From Bacteroidales bacterium (GTDB lineage: Bacteria; Bacteroidota; Bacteroidia; Bacteroidales; VadinHA17): a stretch of DNA of 64,000 bases. Position numbers and translations under genes: made by a program. Every line of letters starts with the position of its first letter. Position 1 is the first letter of the stretch. This document shows, piece by piece, positions 49,445-58,610 of this stretch. The stretch covers positions 128,947-192,946 of the forward strand of contig JALONT010000001.1 in NCBI GenBank assembly GCA_025454795.1, written 5' to 3'. The notes under the pieces are model-generated. The model was given only the letters and a program-made list of their open reading frames with translations. It did not search any database and was not told the origin of the DNA.

Positions 49445-51529
49445 TTACTTATCTGTTTCTCGATTCTTAAGATGCTTCTTTATTAATGAAAGAAGTTCAT
49501 CTTTATTTATTGGTTTTGAAATATAATCGTTGCATCCGGCTTCGATTGCCATCTCTTTGTCGCCTTTTTGTGCATAAGCTGTCTGTGCAAAAATAACTAT
49601 ATCCCTGTTTAATTGACGGATTTGCCTTGTCGCCTCATATCCATCCATTTCAGCCATTTTAATATCCATAAGTACTAAATCAGTATCAGGATTATTCAAG
49701 TATGCTTCAACTGCTTCGAGCCCGGTTTTGGCTATTAATACTTCTTTACTGATTTTTTTGATCATTCTGGAAATCAGCAATACCGATGCATCATCGTCTT
49801 CGGCGATTAATATTTTAAGGTTTTTTAATCTGAAATCTTCTTCATCTGGTGGAACAGCATTTTTATTATCGTTGCTTTTAATTTGTTCAGGATTATACGG
49901 AATTGTAAAATAGAATATAGAGCCACCTTTGTTCCGATAGCTGATTACATCACTTTCTACCCAGATTTTGCCACCAAGCATCTCTACATAATTTTTAGAT
50001 ATAAATAAACCCAGACCAGCACCTTCATAATTTCTATTAAGGGAATCACTTCCTTGCCTGAATCTTTCAAAGATGGTTTCCTTTTGTTCCAAAGTAATGC
50101 CAATCCCTGTATCTTTTACATAGAACTCAATGTTGGCTCCCTTTTTTTTATATCCAAATTCAATTGATCCTTCATTAGTAAACTTGATAGCATTTTTAAC
50201 CAGGTTGGTAAGAATGGCGAGTAGTTTTTCATTATCGGTACAAATAATTGCTTTGTTATCAGGAATATTATTTACAAAGGAAATCTTCAATCCTTTTTTT
50301 TCTGCTTCAGGTTTGAAAAAGTTGTGGATATACTCTGTTTGTTCGTTTATATTACATTCTGAAATAGAAATATTCATCTGTCCTGATTCAATCTTTGAGA
50401 CATCTATCAGGTCATTGATGATATTGAGCATTCTGACACCGCTGTTTCTTATTATATTGATATACTCGTGCATTTCGTTGCTGGCAAGCATAGGATTCTT
50501 CAACAGTTCGGCAAATCCCAGGATACCGTTCATTGGCGTTCGTATTTCATGGCTCATATTGGCAAGGAAAGCAGATTTAAGGCGGTCGCTTTCCTGAGCT
50601 TTTTCTTTGCTTTTAATTAACTCTTGTTCAATATTTTTTATATCTGATATATCCCTTAAGTGCTCTATGACATAGAGTAATTCTCCTTTTTCATTTAAAA
50701 TGGGATAAGAACGCATATCGAACCAAATATTGTATTCGGGGAAGAATTGCTGATGGATCTCCGTTTTTTTCGATAAATAACAATCGGCAGTTGAACATAT
50801 CTCGCACCTCGTATTCCTGCCAATTAAACTAAAGCATTTCTTACCTGAAACTTCTTCAGGTGTGAGATGAAGAAAATCATACCCTGCTTTATTGTATCTT
50901 ATTACTTCATGATCGTTGTTCTGTATACCAATCATATCTGGTATTGCATCAAGGATAGCGTTGAGCAATGATGCAGTCGCAATATTTCTTTCATGGCTTT
51001 CCGAAAGTTCTTCTTCTACTTTTTTGCGTTGGGTGATGTCCCTTGCCAACCCTAATACCCTACATTGATTTTTGATTTTAATCGGATAAGTGATAATTTC
51101 TACAACTACTTCTGATCCGTCTTTTCGGGTTAGTAAAAATTCATCCGGCCCGGTAGCTTGCCCTAATGAATTTTTGAGTAATAGTTTGGCTGCTAGTGGT
51201 ATCTGTTTAAAAGACAGAAGGTTCAATTTCAGGTAATTCTTTCCGATTAATTCGTTTTTACCCTGCCCAAGCAATTTTTCAGCAGCAATATTCCCGTCTA
51301 TTAAAGTGCCTTTAAGATCGCTTAGAAAATAAGCATCGGGTGCGTAATCAAACAAAATCTTAAACTGCTCTTCCGAGCCTATCAATTTGGCCTTAACCAA
51401 ATTAAGCTCTTTGATTTCTGCTTCTAGTCTTAAAACTTCAGCAGCTTTTAACTTCAAAAAATTATTTTCCTCTCGCAAATTCGCTAATTCTTTAATCAGC
51501 TGTTCTTTGCTTTTGATATTATCATCCAT
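49445..51529 (-). CDS. PAS-PAS hybrid histidine kinase with C-terminal receiver
   Basis: A 694-aa cytosolic sensor: N-terminal coiled coil about 1-50, PAS about 53-168, a second PAS about 190-300, HisKA with H327 (NMSHEIRTPMNG), HATPase with N- and G-boxes (DTGIGITLEQ, GAGLGLFISK), and a receiver with phospho-Asp in LVLMDIKM. The second PAS has four cysteines (C232, C242, C245, C250), a possible metal or Fe-S site. A strong Shine-Dalgarno AGGAGG lies 8 bases before the ATG. It may sense metal or redox state for the receptor next to it; that link is inferred. Confidence 0.9.
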   Translation of the reverse strand: MDDNIKSKEQLIKELANLREENNFLKLKAAEVLRLEAEIKELNLVKAKLIGSEEQFKILFDYAPDAYFLSDLKGTLIDGNIAAEKLLGQGKNELIGKNYLKLNLLSFKQIPLAAKLLLKNSLGQATGPDEFLLTRKDGSEVVVEIITYPIKIKNQCRVLGLARDITQRKKVEEELSESHERNIATASLLNAILDAIPDMIGIQNNDHEVIRYNKAGYDFLHLTPEEVSGKKCFSLIGRNTRCEICSTADCYLSKKTEIHQQFFPEYNIWFDMRSYPILNEKGELLYVIEHLRDISDIKNIEQELIKSKEKAQESDRLKSAFLANMSHEIRTPMNGILGFAELLKNPMLASNEMHEYINIIRNSGVRMLNIINDLIDVSKIESGQMNISISECNINEQTEYIHNFFKPEAEKKGLKISFVNNIPDNKAIICTDNEKLLAILTNLVKNAIKFTNEGSIEFGYKKKGANIEFYVKDTGIGITLEQKETIFERFRQGSDSLNRNYEGAGLGLFISKNYVEMLGGKIWVESDVISYRNKGGSIFYFTIPYNPEQIKSNDNKNAVPPDEEDFRLKNLKILIAEDDDASVLLISRMIKKISKEVLIAKTGLEAVEAYLNNPDTDLVLMDIKMAEMDGYEATRQIRQLNRDIVIFAQTAYAQKGDKEMAIEAGCNDYISKPINKDELLSLIKKHLKNRETDK

Positions 51530-51647
51530 ATTCTACCTCCTGAGTAAGTGGGTTTTGATATATCACTATGTTATCTTTGAAGATGATTTAGTGGCAAATA
51601 TAATGGAAAGTTGGTTATTTTTCATAGTTAGATATGTATCACATTAA

Positions 51648-51798
51648 GGCTAATGGCCCGGCAATATGGGGAGGTTGTGTAACACGACGCAATTTCGGCC
51701 GACCAGAAGTCCTGGTTTAATGGCAGAAGATATCTTTCGGCCGGAAAAGGAGGGTATGCCGTGACAAACCTATTTATTTTATTGACCGTGTTGTAGCC
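51648..51798. repeat. Cassette-boundary element B (about 151 nt)
   Basis: It starts GGCTAATGGCCCGGCAATAT and ends GTTGTAGCC. The outer CGG-CAATA pairs with TATTG-A-CCG (51658 and about 51779) and GAGGTTGT with ACAAACCT. The internal part holds two further small hairpins around CGGCCG. It is followed by AGTGTTATATTAGTTGTCAAG, nearly as at element A. It lies in the 332-bp gap between the kinase and the trehalose genes, otherwise empty. Confidence 0.6.
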
Positions 51799-51861
51799 AG
51801 TGTTATATTAGTTGTCAAGATGTAACAAACCTTTTTTAAGTCATGGTAAACGATTCAGATA

Positions 51862-54081
51862 TCAATTAATAGTAGCCATTGTTCTTAATAAGCTTGCAGC
51901 CCATGAATAAATATTATGTCTGACAATTATAAGTCGCATTTGTGTCATTCGTTTATTCTGTTCTTCTGTAGTCATTTCCAAAGCTAATTTTATAGCATCT
52001 GCTGTTTTTTCTATGTCATAAGGGTTAACAATAATTGCTCCCTGAAGTTCCTGCGATGCTCCGGCGAAACGACTTAGTATAAGAGACCCGTCATTGAGAT
52101 TTCGTGAAGCAACAAATTCTTTTGCGACAAGGTTCATACCATCATGCAGTGATGTAACCATGCAAAAATTTGCAGAAGAATAAAAGGGAGCTATCTCTTC
52201 GTGACTGTGATGCCGTTTTAAGAGAAGTATAGCCTTCCAGTTTTTTGATTTGAACCGCCAGTTGATTCTGTTAGATTCATTTTCAACAGCACTTACCATG
52301 TCAGAATAGCTTTTTAGTAGAGTTCGGCTCGGTGCGCCTATTTGAACAAAAGTAAATTTCCCGATATAAGAGGGATTCTTTTCCAAAAATCGTTCAATAG
52401 CAAGAAATTTTTCTATGATACCTTTTGTATAATCAATCCTGTCTACACCTATGCCCATAAATTGCGAAGTAATACCATGTTCATATAACAGTTGGGATGG
52501 TTTTATTTTTGTTGAATTATTATCGTAATCTTTTAATGTGAATGCAATGCTGATGGGAAACGATTTGACCAAAGTTGTACGGCCACCCATTTTTACTGAA
52601 AAATTCTCCCATAAAACTCTAGATTCAAGCGCATTATTTACTGTTTCAAGAAAATGGTTACAATGATACTGTGTATGAAATCCGATTAAATCAGCACCAA
52701 GCATCCCATGTAGTATTTCTCTCTGCCATGGACAAATACCAAATGATTCTGGATTTGGCCAGGGAATATGCCAGAATATGGCAACTTTAGCTTTGGGTTT
52801 TTCTTTTTTTATCAGTTCAGGTAGTAATGCGAAATGAAAGTCCTGAATTAAAATATAAGGTTGTTCTTCATTTTTTGTTTCATCCAGCACGGCTTTGGCA
52901 AAATCTTCATTAACTTTTTTGTAATAATGCCAATCATCATTTCTGAATGTAGGACGTGTATGTGCGATATGACAGAGCGGCCAAAGTCCTTCATTTGAAA
53001 AGCCATAATAAAAATGGTCTTCTTCTTCTTTTGTCAACCATAATCTTTTTAACGTGTATTTTGGTTCTTCTGGAGGAACCTCCACTTTGTCATTTTTGTT
53101 TACGGTTTCTTTATCTGCGTCCCCTGTCCCTGATGCGATCCATAGTCCACTGCATGCTTTCAATATAGGCTCCATGGCTGTAATCATTCCGCTTGCAGGA
53201 ACAATGCATTTTATTTCCTTACCTTCGTGGATGTGCATATATGGCTCACGATTGGAAACAACAATCATTTTCTTCTTTTGTAAAAGATTTTCCATTTCCA
53301 CTTTAAGTCGTTCGGGTGTCCAAATGGCTTCTGCACTTGTTCTTAACCGTGCTTCTTCTTCAGCCGTGGCCTTGGCTTCATGCATTGCTTTTGCTATGTA
53401 TTCAATCTCTTTATGCAAAGGGTCAAGAAATTTTAAATACGGTTGCGGTTTTATTTGTCCTGTGCTGCCTGTGCGCACGGCCTTTGCCCAATCTACAATT
53501 TTATTTATAGGACTAAAAATTCCCCAACGGATAATAAGTAAAGTGACAAGAGATACTAAAAATGCCTGAATAAACCATCTTATAAAATTCCGAAACCATA
53601 TTTTGCCAATGATTGTATCAATGTAGCCGGCATCAGTATAAAAGACAACAGCATTATTGGATATATCTGCCCGGTTTCCCGGTTTGATATATTGATATAT
53701 GCTTTCCCCTGCAATTGTGAAAAAATTTCCAAGAGATGTATCAGCAGTTATTGATTGTGAAATGTAGTCCATCGAATGGTTAATAAAATTACGGGTAGCA
53801 TTGTTGCTTATAATACTATCGATGTTGTAATAAACTGCAATACCCAGTAAATTGTACCGTTTGTTGATACTGTCTGCAAAACGCTCAATATTATGTTGAT
53901 CTACTATTTCAAAAAAAAAGGTATCGCCCTGAAGTATATCCTCTGTTACCTGTTCAGTGCGGATTTCAAGTTCTCGAATTAGTTTATTCCTTTCAGTTGT
54001 ACTCTGGTAAAAAGTAAATCCAAATGCTACCAGTCCAACAGCAAAAACTATTGTAAGTATGAATGCAAGTGTTAATCTCAT
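51862..54081 (-). CDS. Trehalose-6-phosphate synthase fused to a membrane sensor/HAMP module
   Basis: A 739-aa protein. Residues 1-24 and 168-188 are transmembrane helices enclosing an about 140-residue extracytoplasmic domain. A HAMP-like segment about 190-245 follows. From about 272 the rest is a GT20 T6P synthase (IVVSNREPY, HIPWPNPESF, VDRIDYTKGI, SLHDGMNLVAKEF). OtsA normally is about 470 aa and soluble, so the sensor-like front end is unusual. It makes trehalose 6-phosphate from UDP-glucose and glucose 6-phosphate. The gene overlaps otsB by 4 bp and is translationally coupled to it. Confidence 0.93.
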   Translation of the reverse strand: MRLTLAFILTIVFAVGLVAFGFTFYQSTTERNKLIRELEIRTEQVTEDILQGDTFFFEIVDQHNIERFADSINKRYNLLGIAVYYNIDSIISNNATRNFINHSMDYISQSITADTSLGNFFTIAGESIYQYIKPGNRADISNNAVVFYTDAGYIDTIIGKIWFRNFIRWFIQAFLVSLVTLLIIRWGIFSPINKIVDWAKAVRTGSTGQIKPQPYLKFLDPLHKEIEYIAKAMHEAKATAEEEARLRTSAEAIWTPERLKVEMENLLQKKKMIVVSNREPYMHIHEGKEIKCIVPASGMITAMEPILKACSGLWIASGTGDADKETVNKNDKVEVPPEEPKYTLKRLWLTKEEEDHFYYGFSNEGLWPLCHIAHTRPTFRNDDWHYYKKVNEDFAKAVLDETKNEEQPYILIQDFHFALLPELIKKEKPKAKVAIFWHIPWPNPESFGICPWQREILHGMLGADLIGFHTQYHCNHFLETVNNALESRVLWENFSVKMGGRTTLVKSFPISIAFTLKDYDNNSTKIKPSQLLYEHGITSQFMGIGVDRIDYTKGIIEKFLAIERFLEKNPSYIGKFTFVQIGAPSRTLLKSYSDMVSAVENESNRINWRFKSKNWKAILLLKRHHSHEEIAPFYSSANFCMVTSLHDGMNLVAKEFVASRNLNDGSLILSRFAGASQELQGAIIVNPYDIEKTADAIKLALEMTTEEQNKRMTQMRLIIVRHNIYSWAASLLRTMATIN

Positions 54082-54836
54082 AAGGATAACTGTTTTAAGA
54101 GAAATACAACATCGTTGATACTGGTAAATTTATATTTGGCAAAAGTATCTCCGTTTCCGACTTTAATAGTATATGCCTTGGTAATATGGGAAAAAAACTC
54201 AAACATCTCTTCATCTGTTGCGTCATCTCCAATTGATAATATGAAATCATAATTTTTTTGCTCAAATAATTTCATTACAGCTTTCCCCTTGCCAACTTCA
54301 TTAGTCATTACTTCTACCACTTTATTTCCATCCAGTATTTTTAAATCATAAGAATGAATTATTGCTTCTAAGTTATTGATTAATTTTCTTGAGTGAGCAA
54401 ATCCCGATTGCGATTCAGCATTTCTGTAATGCCATGCTAATGAAAAATCTTTTTCCTCAATAAATGATTCAGGGCATTCAGCAGTAATCTGATTCAAAAT
54501 GGGGATGACTGTTTCTTTCCAAGAGCAATTATTGTTTATCTGATTTTCCCATCTACCTCTTTCTCTAATTATTGCTCCATGCTCTGCAATAATATTAATT
54601 GGAAGATTAGCGAAGATTTTATCAGTTTCCTGATGACCTCTTCCAGTGATTATAAATATTTCTGTTTGTGGAGTGTCAAGCAGTCTTATAAGAATATCAA
54701 ATAAGTGATCAGTCAATTTGGCAGCAACAGGCATAGGCGTAAAATCAACTAAAGTCCCGTCATAGTCAAGCAGAACCATCCTGCTATCTGCGTTTCTGTA
54801 CTTTTTTATCAATTCTGCTTTTTTAAAATCGTTCAT
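54078..54836 (-). CDS. otsB: Trehalose-6-phosphate phosphatase
   Basis: A 252-aa HAD-superfamily phosphatase that makes trehalose from its 6-phosphate. The nucleophile motif is D24-Y-D26 in LLDYDGTLVDF, the motif II Thr is in FIITGRG, and the metal Asp pair is in SIGDDATDEEMF. It precedes and overlaps the sensor-linked synthase gene, giving a compact two-step trehalose operon. The divergent GH15 gene shares its upstream region. Confidence 0.93.
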   Translation of the reverse strand: MNDFKKAELIKKYRNADSRMVLLDYDGTLVDFTPMPVAAKLTDHLFDILIRLLDTPQTEIFIITGRGHQETDKIFANLPINIIAEHGAIIRERGRWENQINNNCSWKETVIPILNQITAECPESFIEEKDFSLAWHYRNAESQSGFAHSRKLINNLEAIIHSYDLKILDGNKVVEVMTNEVGKGKAVMKLFEQKNYDFILSIGDDATDEEMFEFFSHITKAYTIKVGNGDTFAKYKFTSINDVVFLLKQLSL

Positions 54837-55061
54837 AATAATTATGGGTAATTTTTTTAGCTCATTTGTTTATTAATTGGAAATAAGATTCTGACCGAAT
54901 GCAAAATTACCAATTTCCCAGAGAAAGATTGTTAATTTCCCTGTTATATGCTAAGGTCTTATTACACAATAAAATTCATTACTATCTTTGTTATAGAAAA
55001 CAATAAAATCTGTTCCTTATTGTCAGGCAAAGTATTCGGGCAATCATCAAAGGAATTTATT

Positions 55062-56855
55062 ATGGATAATTTGAATTATGGTGTAATTGGCAATTGCAGG
55101 AGTGCAGCCCTGATTTCAGATAAGGGAAGTATAGACTGGTGTTGTCTCCCCGATTTTGATTCCCCTTCCGTATTCGCGAAGCTTATTGATAACGATAATG
55201 GAGGGTATTTTAGTATTATTGCAGATGATAAATATATAATCACACAAAAGTACATAATCTGGACAAATGTTTTATGTACAGAATTTAAATCTGAACAGGG
55301 TACATTTGAGGTAATTGACTTTATGCCCCGTTACAAACTAGTTGAGAATGACTATTTTGCACCCGCTGAAATTTATCGGTATATAAAACACATTTCAGGT
55401 TCTCCAGCCTTCAGAGTAGTATACTGCCCTATGTTTAATTATGCCAGGGAGGAAGTTTCTAATGTAATTATTGATAACTATATACGGACATTTTCACGGG
55501 TAAAACCAACAGATTGCATTTATCTCTATAGCAGCTTAAACTTCGATGATATCCTGAAATCAAAAGAAATAGCAATTACAAAACACCAGTTTCTTTTACT
55601 GTCATATAACCAAAAACTGATTGATATAGATATTAAAAGGGTTTACCTGGAATTCCAGCGTACAAAAGTATACTGGCTTAACTGGACAAACCGTTCAAGA
55701 AAGTATAAGAAATATACCGAAGAAATAAACAGGAGTTTACTGGTATTAAAAGTTATGTCTTATCAACCTACCGGAGCTGTATTAGCAGCGTTAACGACCA
55801 GTATCCCGGAAACTATAGGTGAGGTACGTAACTGGGATTATCGTTTTTGTTGGTTACGCGATGCATCCATGTCGATAGATACATTACTTAAAATGGGCCA
55901 TACCAATTCCGCTCGGCGTTTTATGGTTTATTTAAAAGGAATTCTTAAATCGAAGAACGATTCATTCCAGACAATGTACGGCATTAGAGGTGAAAGGGAG
56001 CTTACTGAAACAGATCTTCCTCATCTGGCCGGGTATGAAAACTCAAAACCTGTGAGAATTGGGAATGCTGCTTTCTCCCAGAGACAAAATGATGTCTTTG
56101 GTTATTTACTGAATGTTATATACCAATATTACAAGGTTTTCCCCGGCACATTAGATGAAATTGAAGATATTTGGGAGATCGTACGCAATATTTGCAGAAC
56201 CATAACAACTCATTGGGAAAAACCGGATAAAGGTATCTGGGAGATACGGAATGAGGAAAAACATTTTGTCTTCTCAAAAGTGATGAGCTGGGTTGCAATG
56301 GACAGGGCAACTGAAATAGCAAACATACTAAATAAAACATATTATGCTGAAACATGGCGGAGTATTGCAAATGACATTAAAGAAGACGTATTAAAGAACG
56401 GCTGGAAGGAGGATTTGCAAACATTTACCCAAACCTATTGTAATTCAGATCTTGATGCCTCTTTATTGCTCATGGCTGAATATGGATTTATTGCTTATGA
56501 TGATCTGAAGTATCAAAAAACCGTGAAGGCTGTTGAAAATGCACTTTTATATAACGGATTGGTATATCGTTATATAATCCATGATGATTTTGGTAAACCG
56601 ACGTCATCATTTACAATATGTACCTTTTGGTTAATTCAAGCTCTGTTCAGAATTGGTATGAAGGAGGATGCAAAGAATATTTTTGAAAATCTCCTCGCCT
56701 GTGGAAATCATTTAGGCCTTTTTAGTGAAGATATTGATTTCTCTACAAAACGACTTTTAGGTAATTTTCCTCAGGCTTATTCGCACTTAGCTTTAATTAA
56801 TACAGCAACTATTTTTTCAGAGGAAAGGGTAATTCCTAAATTTATTAAACCGTAA
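55062..56855 (+). CDS. Glycoside hydrolase family 15 protein (glucoamylase/trehalase-like)
   Basis: A 597-aa soluble GH15 protein. It has the usual N-terminal beta-sandwich (YGVIGNCRSAALISDKGSID, CCLPDFDSPSVFAK) and an (alpha/alpha)6 barrel with RNWDYRFCWLRDAS near residue 255 and a second acidic site further on. GH15 includes glucoamylases and the mycobacterial trehalase, and the genomic neighbourhood of otsAB favours trehalose. The frame extends upstream to 54948; the ATG at 55062, with AAAGGA before it, starts the standard MDNLNYGVIG N-terminus. Confidence 0.9.
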   Translation: MDNLNYGVIGNCRSAALISDKGSIDWCCLPDFDSPSVFAKLIDNDNGGYFSIIADDKYIITQKYIIWTNVLCTEFKSEQGTFEVIDFMPRYKLVENDYFAPAEIYRYIKHISGSPAFRVVYCPMFNYAREEVSNVIIDNYIRTFSRVKPTDCIYLYSSLNFDDILKSKEIAITKHQFLLLSYNQKLIDIDIKRVYLEFQRTKVYWLNWTNRSRKYKKYTEEINRSLLVLKVMSYQPTGAVLAALTTSIPETIGEVRNWDYRFCWLRDASMSIDTLLKMGHTNSARRFMVYLKGILKSKNDSFQTMYGIRGERELTETDLPHLAGYENSKPVRIGNAAFSQRQNDVFGYLLNVIYQYYKVFPGTLDEIEDIWEIVRNICRTITTHWEKPDKGIWEIRNEEKHFVFSKVMSWVAMDRATEIANILNKTYYAETWRSIANDIKEDVLKNGWKEDLQTFTQTYCNSDLDASLLLMAEYGFIAYDDLKYQKTVKAVENALLYNGLVYRYIIHDDFGKPTSSFTICTFWLIQALFRIGMKEDAKNIFENLLACGNHLGLFSEDIDFSTKRLLGNFPQAYSHLALINTATIFSEERVIPKFIKP

Positions 56856-57061
56856 TTGTTTGAATTTCAGAATTTAATAAAGAAAAACAAGATAGATTTT
56901 AAAAACATCTATTAGGGAAAGCTACTTTTCTGGGCAGTTAGCTTCTCAAGCATGGTTTCTTTCGTTGACGAACAAATTTAATCAAAAAGAGCCAAATCAG
57001 CGGTCGCGGTTTGTTACGTAGGTGTCTCGGTGTAGTCTATCTCGCTGAAAAAGTTCATATT

Positions 57062-57121
57062 GGCTATAACGGCCCGGTGGTATGGGCAGTAAGCTTATTG
57101 CCTATAACAGCGTTGTTAGCA
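57062..57121. repeat. Cassette-boundary element E (60 nt)
   Basis: It runs from GGCTATAACGGCCCGG to GTTGTTAGCA. The central GGCAGTAAGCTTATTGCC is a near-perfect hairpin. The outer GGCTATAAC is complementary (9 of 10) to GTTGTAGCCA that ends element B at 51790-51799, so the trehalose package is bracketed by matching inverted ends. A TTTTAAAACTGTCAAGGT motif follows. The rest of the 56856-57194 gap is empty. Confidence 0.6.
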
Positions 57122-57194
57122 CATGTATTAATTTTAAAACTGTCAAGGTATTATAAATCAGGCCTGATGCAGAAATATTGATGTCGAAAATGAA

Positions 57195-57539
57195 TTAGTT
57201 GTTAATCTCCAGACAGCCAATCTCTTTATAATTCGGATCAGTTAAGAATGCTTTGATGAGCTTGTAATTCTTTCTCAAGACAGTCTCAATGTTTTGTGTA
57301 TTTGTGTTCCCAAGTCTTAGCCAGATTACTTTAGGGGAGGATCCCTTGATAAGTCCAAGATCGTAAAAGGCGCCGTCAAATGTTACGATGCAATAATTAT
57401 TTTCTTTTGCATAATTCCATAGAAAAGAATCTTTGGAATTCTCAAGTCCTAAGTCCCGAACTTGTTTAGAACCAGGAAATAAGTCCTGGATTTTACTGGT
57501 GATCCTAAATGAAATATTTTGGTCAAGAAGGAATTTCAT
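57195..57539 (-). CDS. DUF5615 family PIN-like toxin
   Basis: A 114-aa protein with the DUF5615 opening FLLDQNISFRI and later 'DSFLWNYAKENNYCIVTFDG' followed by a short beta end (KVIWLRLGNT). The fold is Mut7-C/PIN-like with acidic residues that suggest RNase activity. It is paired with DUF433 protein just upstream (frames meet within a base), as in many type II toxin-antitoxin modules. Confidence 0.85.
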   Translation of the reverse strand: MKFLLDQNISFRITSKIQDLFPGSKQVRDLGLENSKDSFLWNYAKENNYCIVTFDGAFYDLGLIKGSSPKVIWLRLGNTNTQNIETVLRKNYKLIKAFLTDPNYKEIGCLEINN

Positions 57540-57760
57540 CAGATCGTCTGAAGTTTACGTTCCCTGTCAGCTGCGAACATTAAACTAGCGTTGATATCCT
57601 CTCTTGAAAGTTCAGGATAGTCATTGAGTACTTCTTCAAAACTCATTCCTGAACCTAACCATCCAAGAATATCAAATACAGTAATTCTGGTATTTCTGAT
57701 ACAAGGTCTTCCAAATCTCTTGTCGGAGCTGATTTTGATTATCTTGTTGTATGTTTTCAT
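57539..57760 (-). CDS. DUF433 family antitoxin
   Basis: A 73-aa helix-turn-helix protein with the DUF433 pattern 'GRPCIRNTRITVFDILGWLG' and 'FEEVLNDYPELSREDINASL'. These are antitoxins partnered with DUF5615 toxins. It starts about 54 bases downstream (minus sense) of a boundary box at 57815 and probably autoregulates the module. Confidence 0.88.
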   Translation of the reverse strand: MKTYNKIIKISSDKRFGRPCIRNTRITVFDILGWLGSGMSFEEVLNDYPELSREDINASLMFAADRERKLQTI

Positions 57761-57814
57761 GGCTCAAAGATACTACAATTTTGATTTTGACATATCTGGT
57801 TTTCCCTCGTTACC

Positions 57815-57943
57815 GTTAGCACATGTATTTTTCGTCGCGTGATGGGAGAGTCCCGGTAGAAAGTACTATTGTTAATTATATAACAGCTCTTTCCGGTTAC
57901 GGCGGGAGGACTAATCGTCAGATACAGAAATATATGTGCTAAC
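57815..57943. repeat. Inverted-repeat-bounded gene-less segment (129 nt)
   Basis: GTTAGCACATGTATTT (57815-57830) faces AAATATATGTGCTAAC (57928-57943), an inverted pair. The left string is also identical over 15 bases to the sequence after element E (57115-57129). The interior has no gene. An interior GTCCCGG/CCGG-GGACT pairing is possible. It looks like an empty or decayed cassette. Confidence 0.6.
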
Positions 57944-58029
57944 AGCCCGGCAATAAAATTAGTAGACAACTGTGTCAGCAGTAACTTTAGCGAAGGCTGG
58001 ACAAATGACCTTTTTTGTCCGTGTTAGCT
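57937..58029. repeat. Cassette-boundary element F (about 93 nt)
   Basis: It starts TGCTAACAGCCCGGCAATAAAA and ends TTTTTTGTCCGTGTTAGCT. The two arms pair: GCTAACA with TGTTAGC, and CGG-CAATAAAA with TTTTTTGTCCG. The left box is complementary to the cassette start at 57115 (GTTAGCACATGTAT), while the right box GTTAGCTGGTGTA is complementary to the start of element H. This is the pattern seen between successive integron cassettes. Confidence 0.65.
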
Positions 58030-58037
58030 GGTGTACT

Positions 58038-58379
58038 TTATTCAAGGTCCAGGATTACTTTAATATTCTCTTTGACTTTTAATTGAAGATCACGAGGAAG
58101 TTCTCCTACCTTATGTGTAAGTCGTCTGTTATCAACGGCTCGAATCTGGTCAATCATTATGTCAGAGTCACTTTTAAGATTTGCAGTCCCTTTCTTTATA
58201 TGTACTCTAAGTATTTCACTTTCAGGAACTATATTAGTTGTGATAGGGCAGATAACAGAAGAAGGATGATCTTTAAGTAGGCTCGTTTGAACTATTAGAA
58301 CAGATCTTACTTTGCCAGTTTCAGTGCCACGTTGTTGTTCCAGGTCGGCAATCCAGATATCAAATTGTTTAATTTTCAT
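58038..58379 (-). CDS. PemK/MazF-type toxin
   Basis: A 113-aa endoribonuclease-type toxin. It opens MKIKQFDIWIADLEQQRGTE, followed by 'RSVLIVQTSLLKDHPSSVIC' and QIRAVDNRRL, the usual PemK/MazF beta-barrel landmarks. The frame has an upstream TTG at 58403, but the ATG at 58379 is better and overlaps the antitoxin stop by 11 bases, as is normal in these operons. Confidence 0.9.
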   Translation of the reverse strand: MKIKQFDIWIADLEQQRGTETGKVRSVLIVQTSLLKDHPSSVICPITTNIVPESEILRVHIKKGTANLKSDSDIMIDQIRAVDNRRLTHKVGELPRDLQLKVKENIKVILDLE

Positions 58380-58599
58380 CTTGAAGGCTCTCAAATTCGG
58401 CAAGTACAGCTAAGGATTCTTTTTTAACTAGTCTTGATTCTCTTGCTAGTTTTCTGGAAATCAGGTTTCTCCGGTTGATCCTATTATAATAGTCAACTGC
58501 CTCATTTATGTATCTATTCCTTGACTTTTTAACTTTAGTTAGGACGTCTTCAGTCTCGTTGAAGATATTGTCGTCGAGTTTTAGTGATAGTGTTTTCAT
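58369..58599 (-). CDS. Ribbon-helix-helix-type antitoxin
   Basis: A 76-aa antitoxin: N-terminal RHH-like MKTLSLKLDDNIFNETEDVL and helical C-terminal toxin-binding part. I chose the ATG at 58599 over 58644 because the candidate promoter and operator at 58611-58652 lie between them, and an upstream start would place the operator within the coding region. It is coupled to the PemK toxin. Confidence 0.8.
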   Translation of the reverse strand: MKTLSLKLDDNIFNETEDVLTKVKKSRNRYINEAVDYYNRINRRNLISRKLARESRLVKKESLAVLAEFESLQDEN

Positions 58600-58610
58600 G
58601 TAATATGCTT

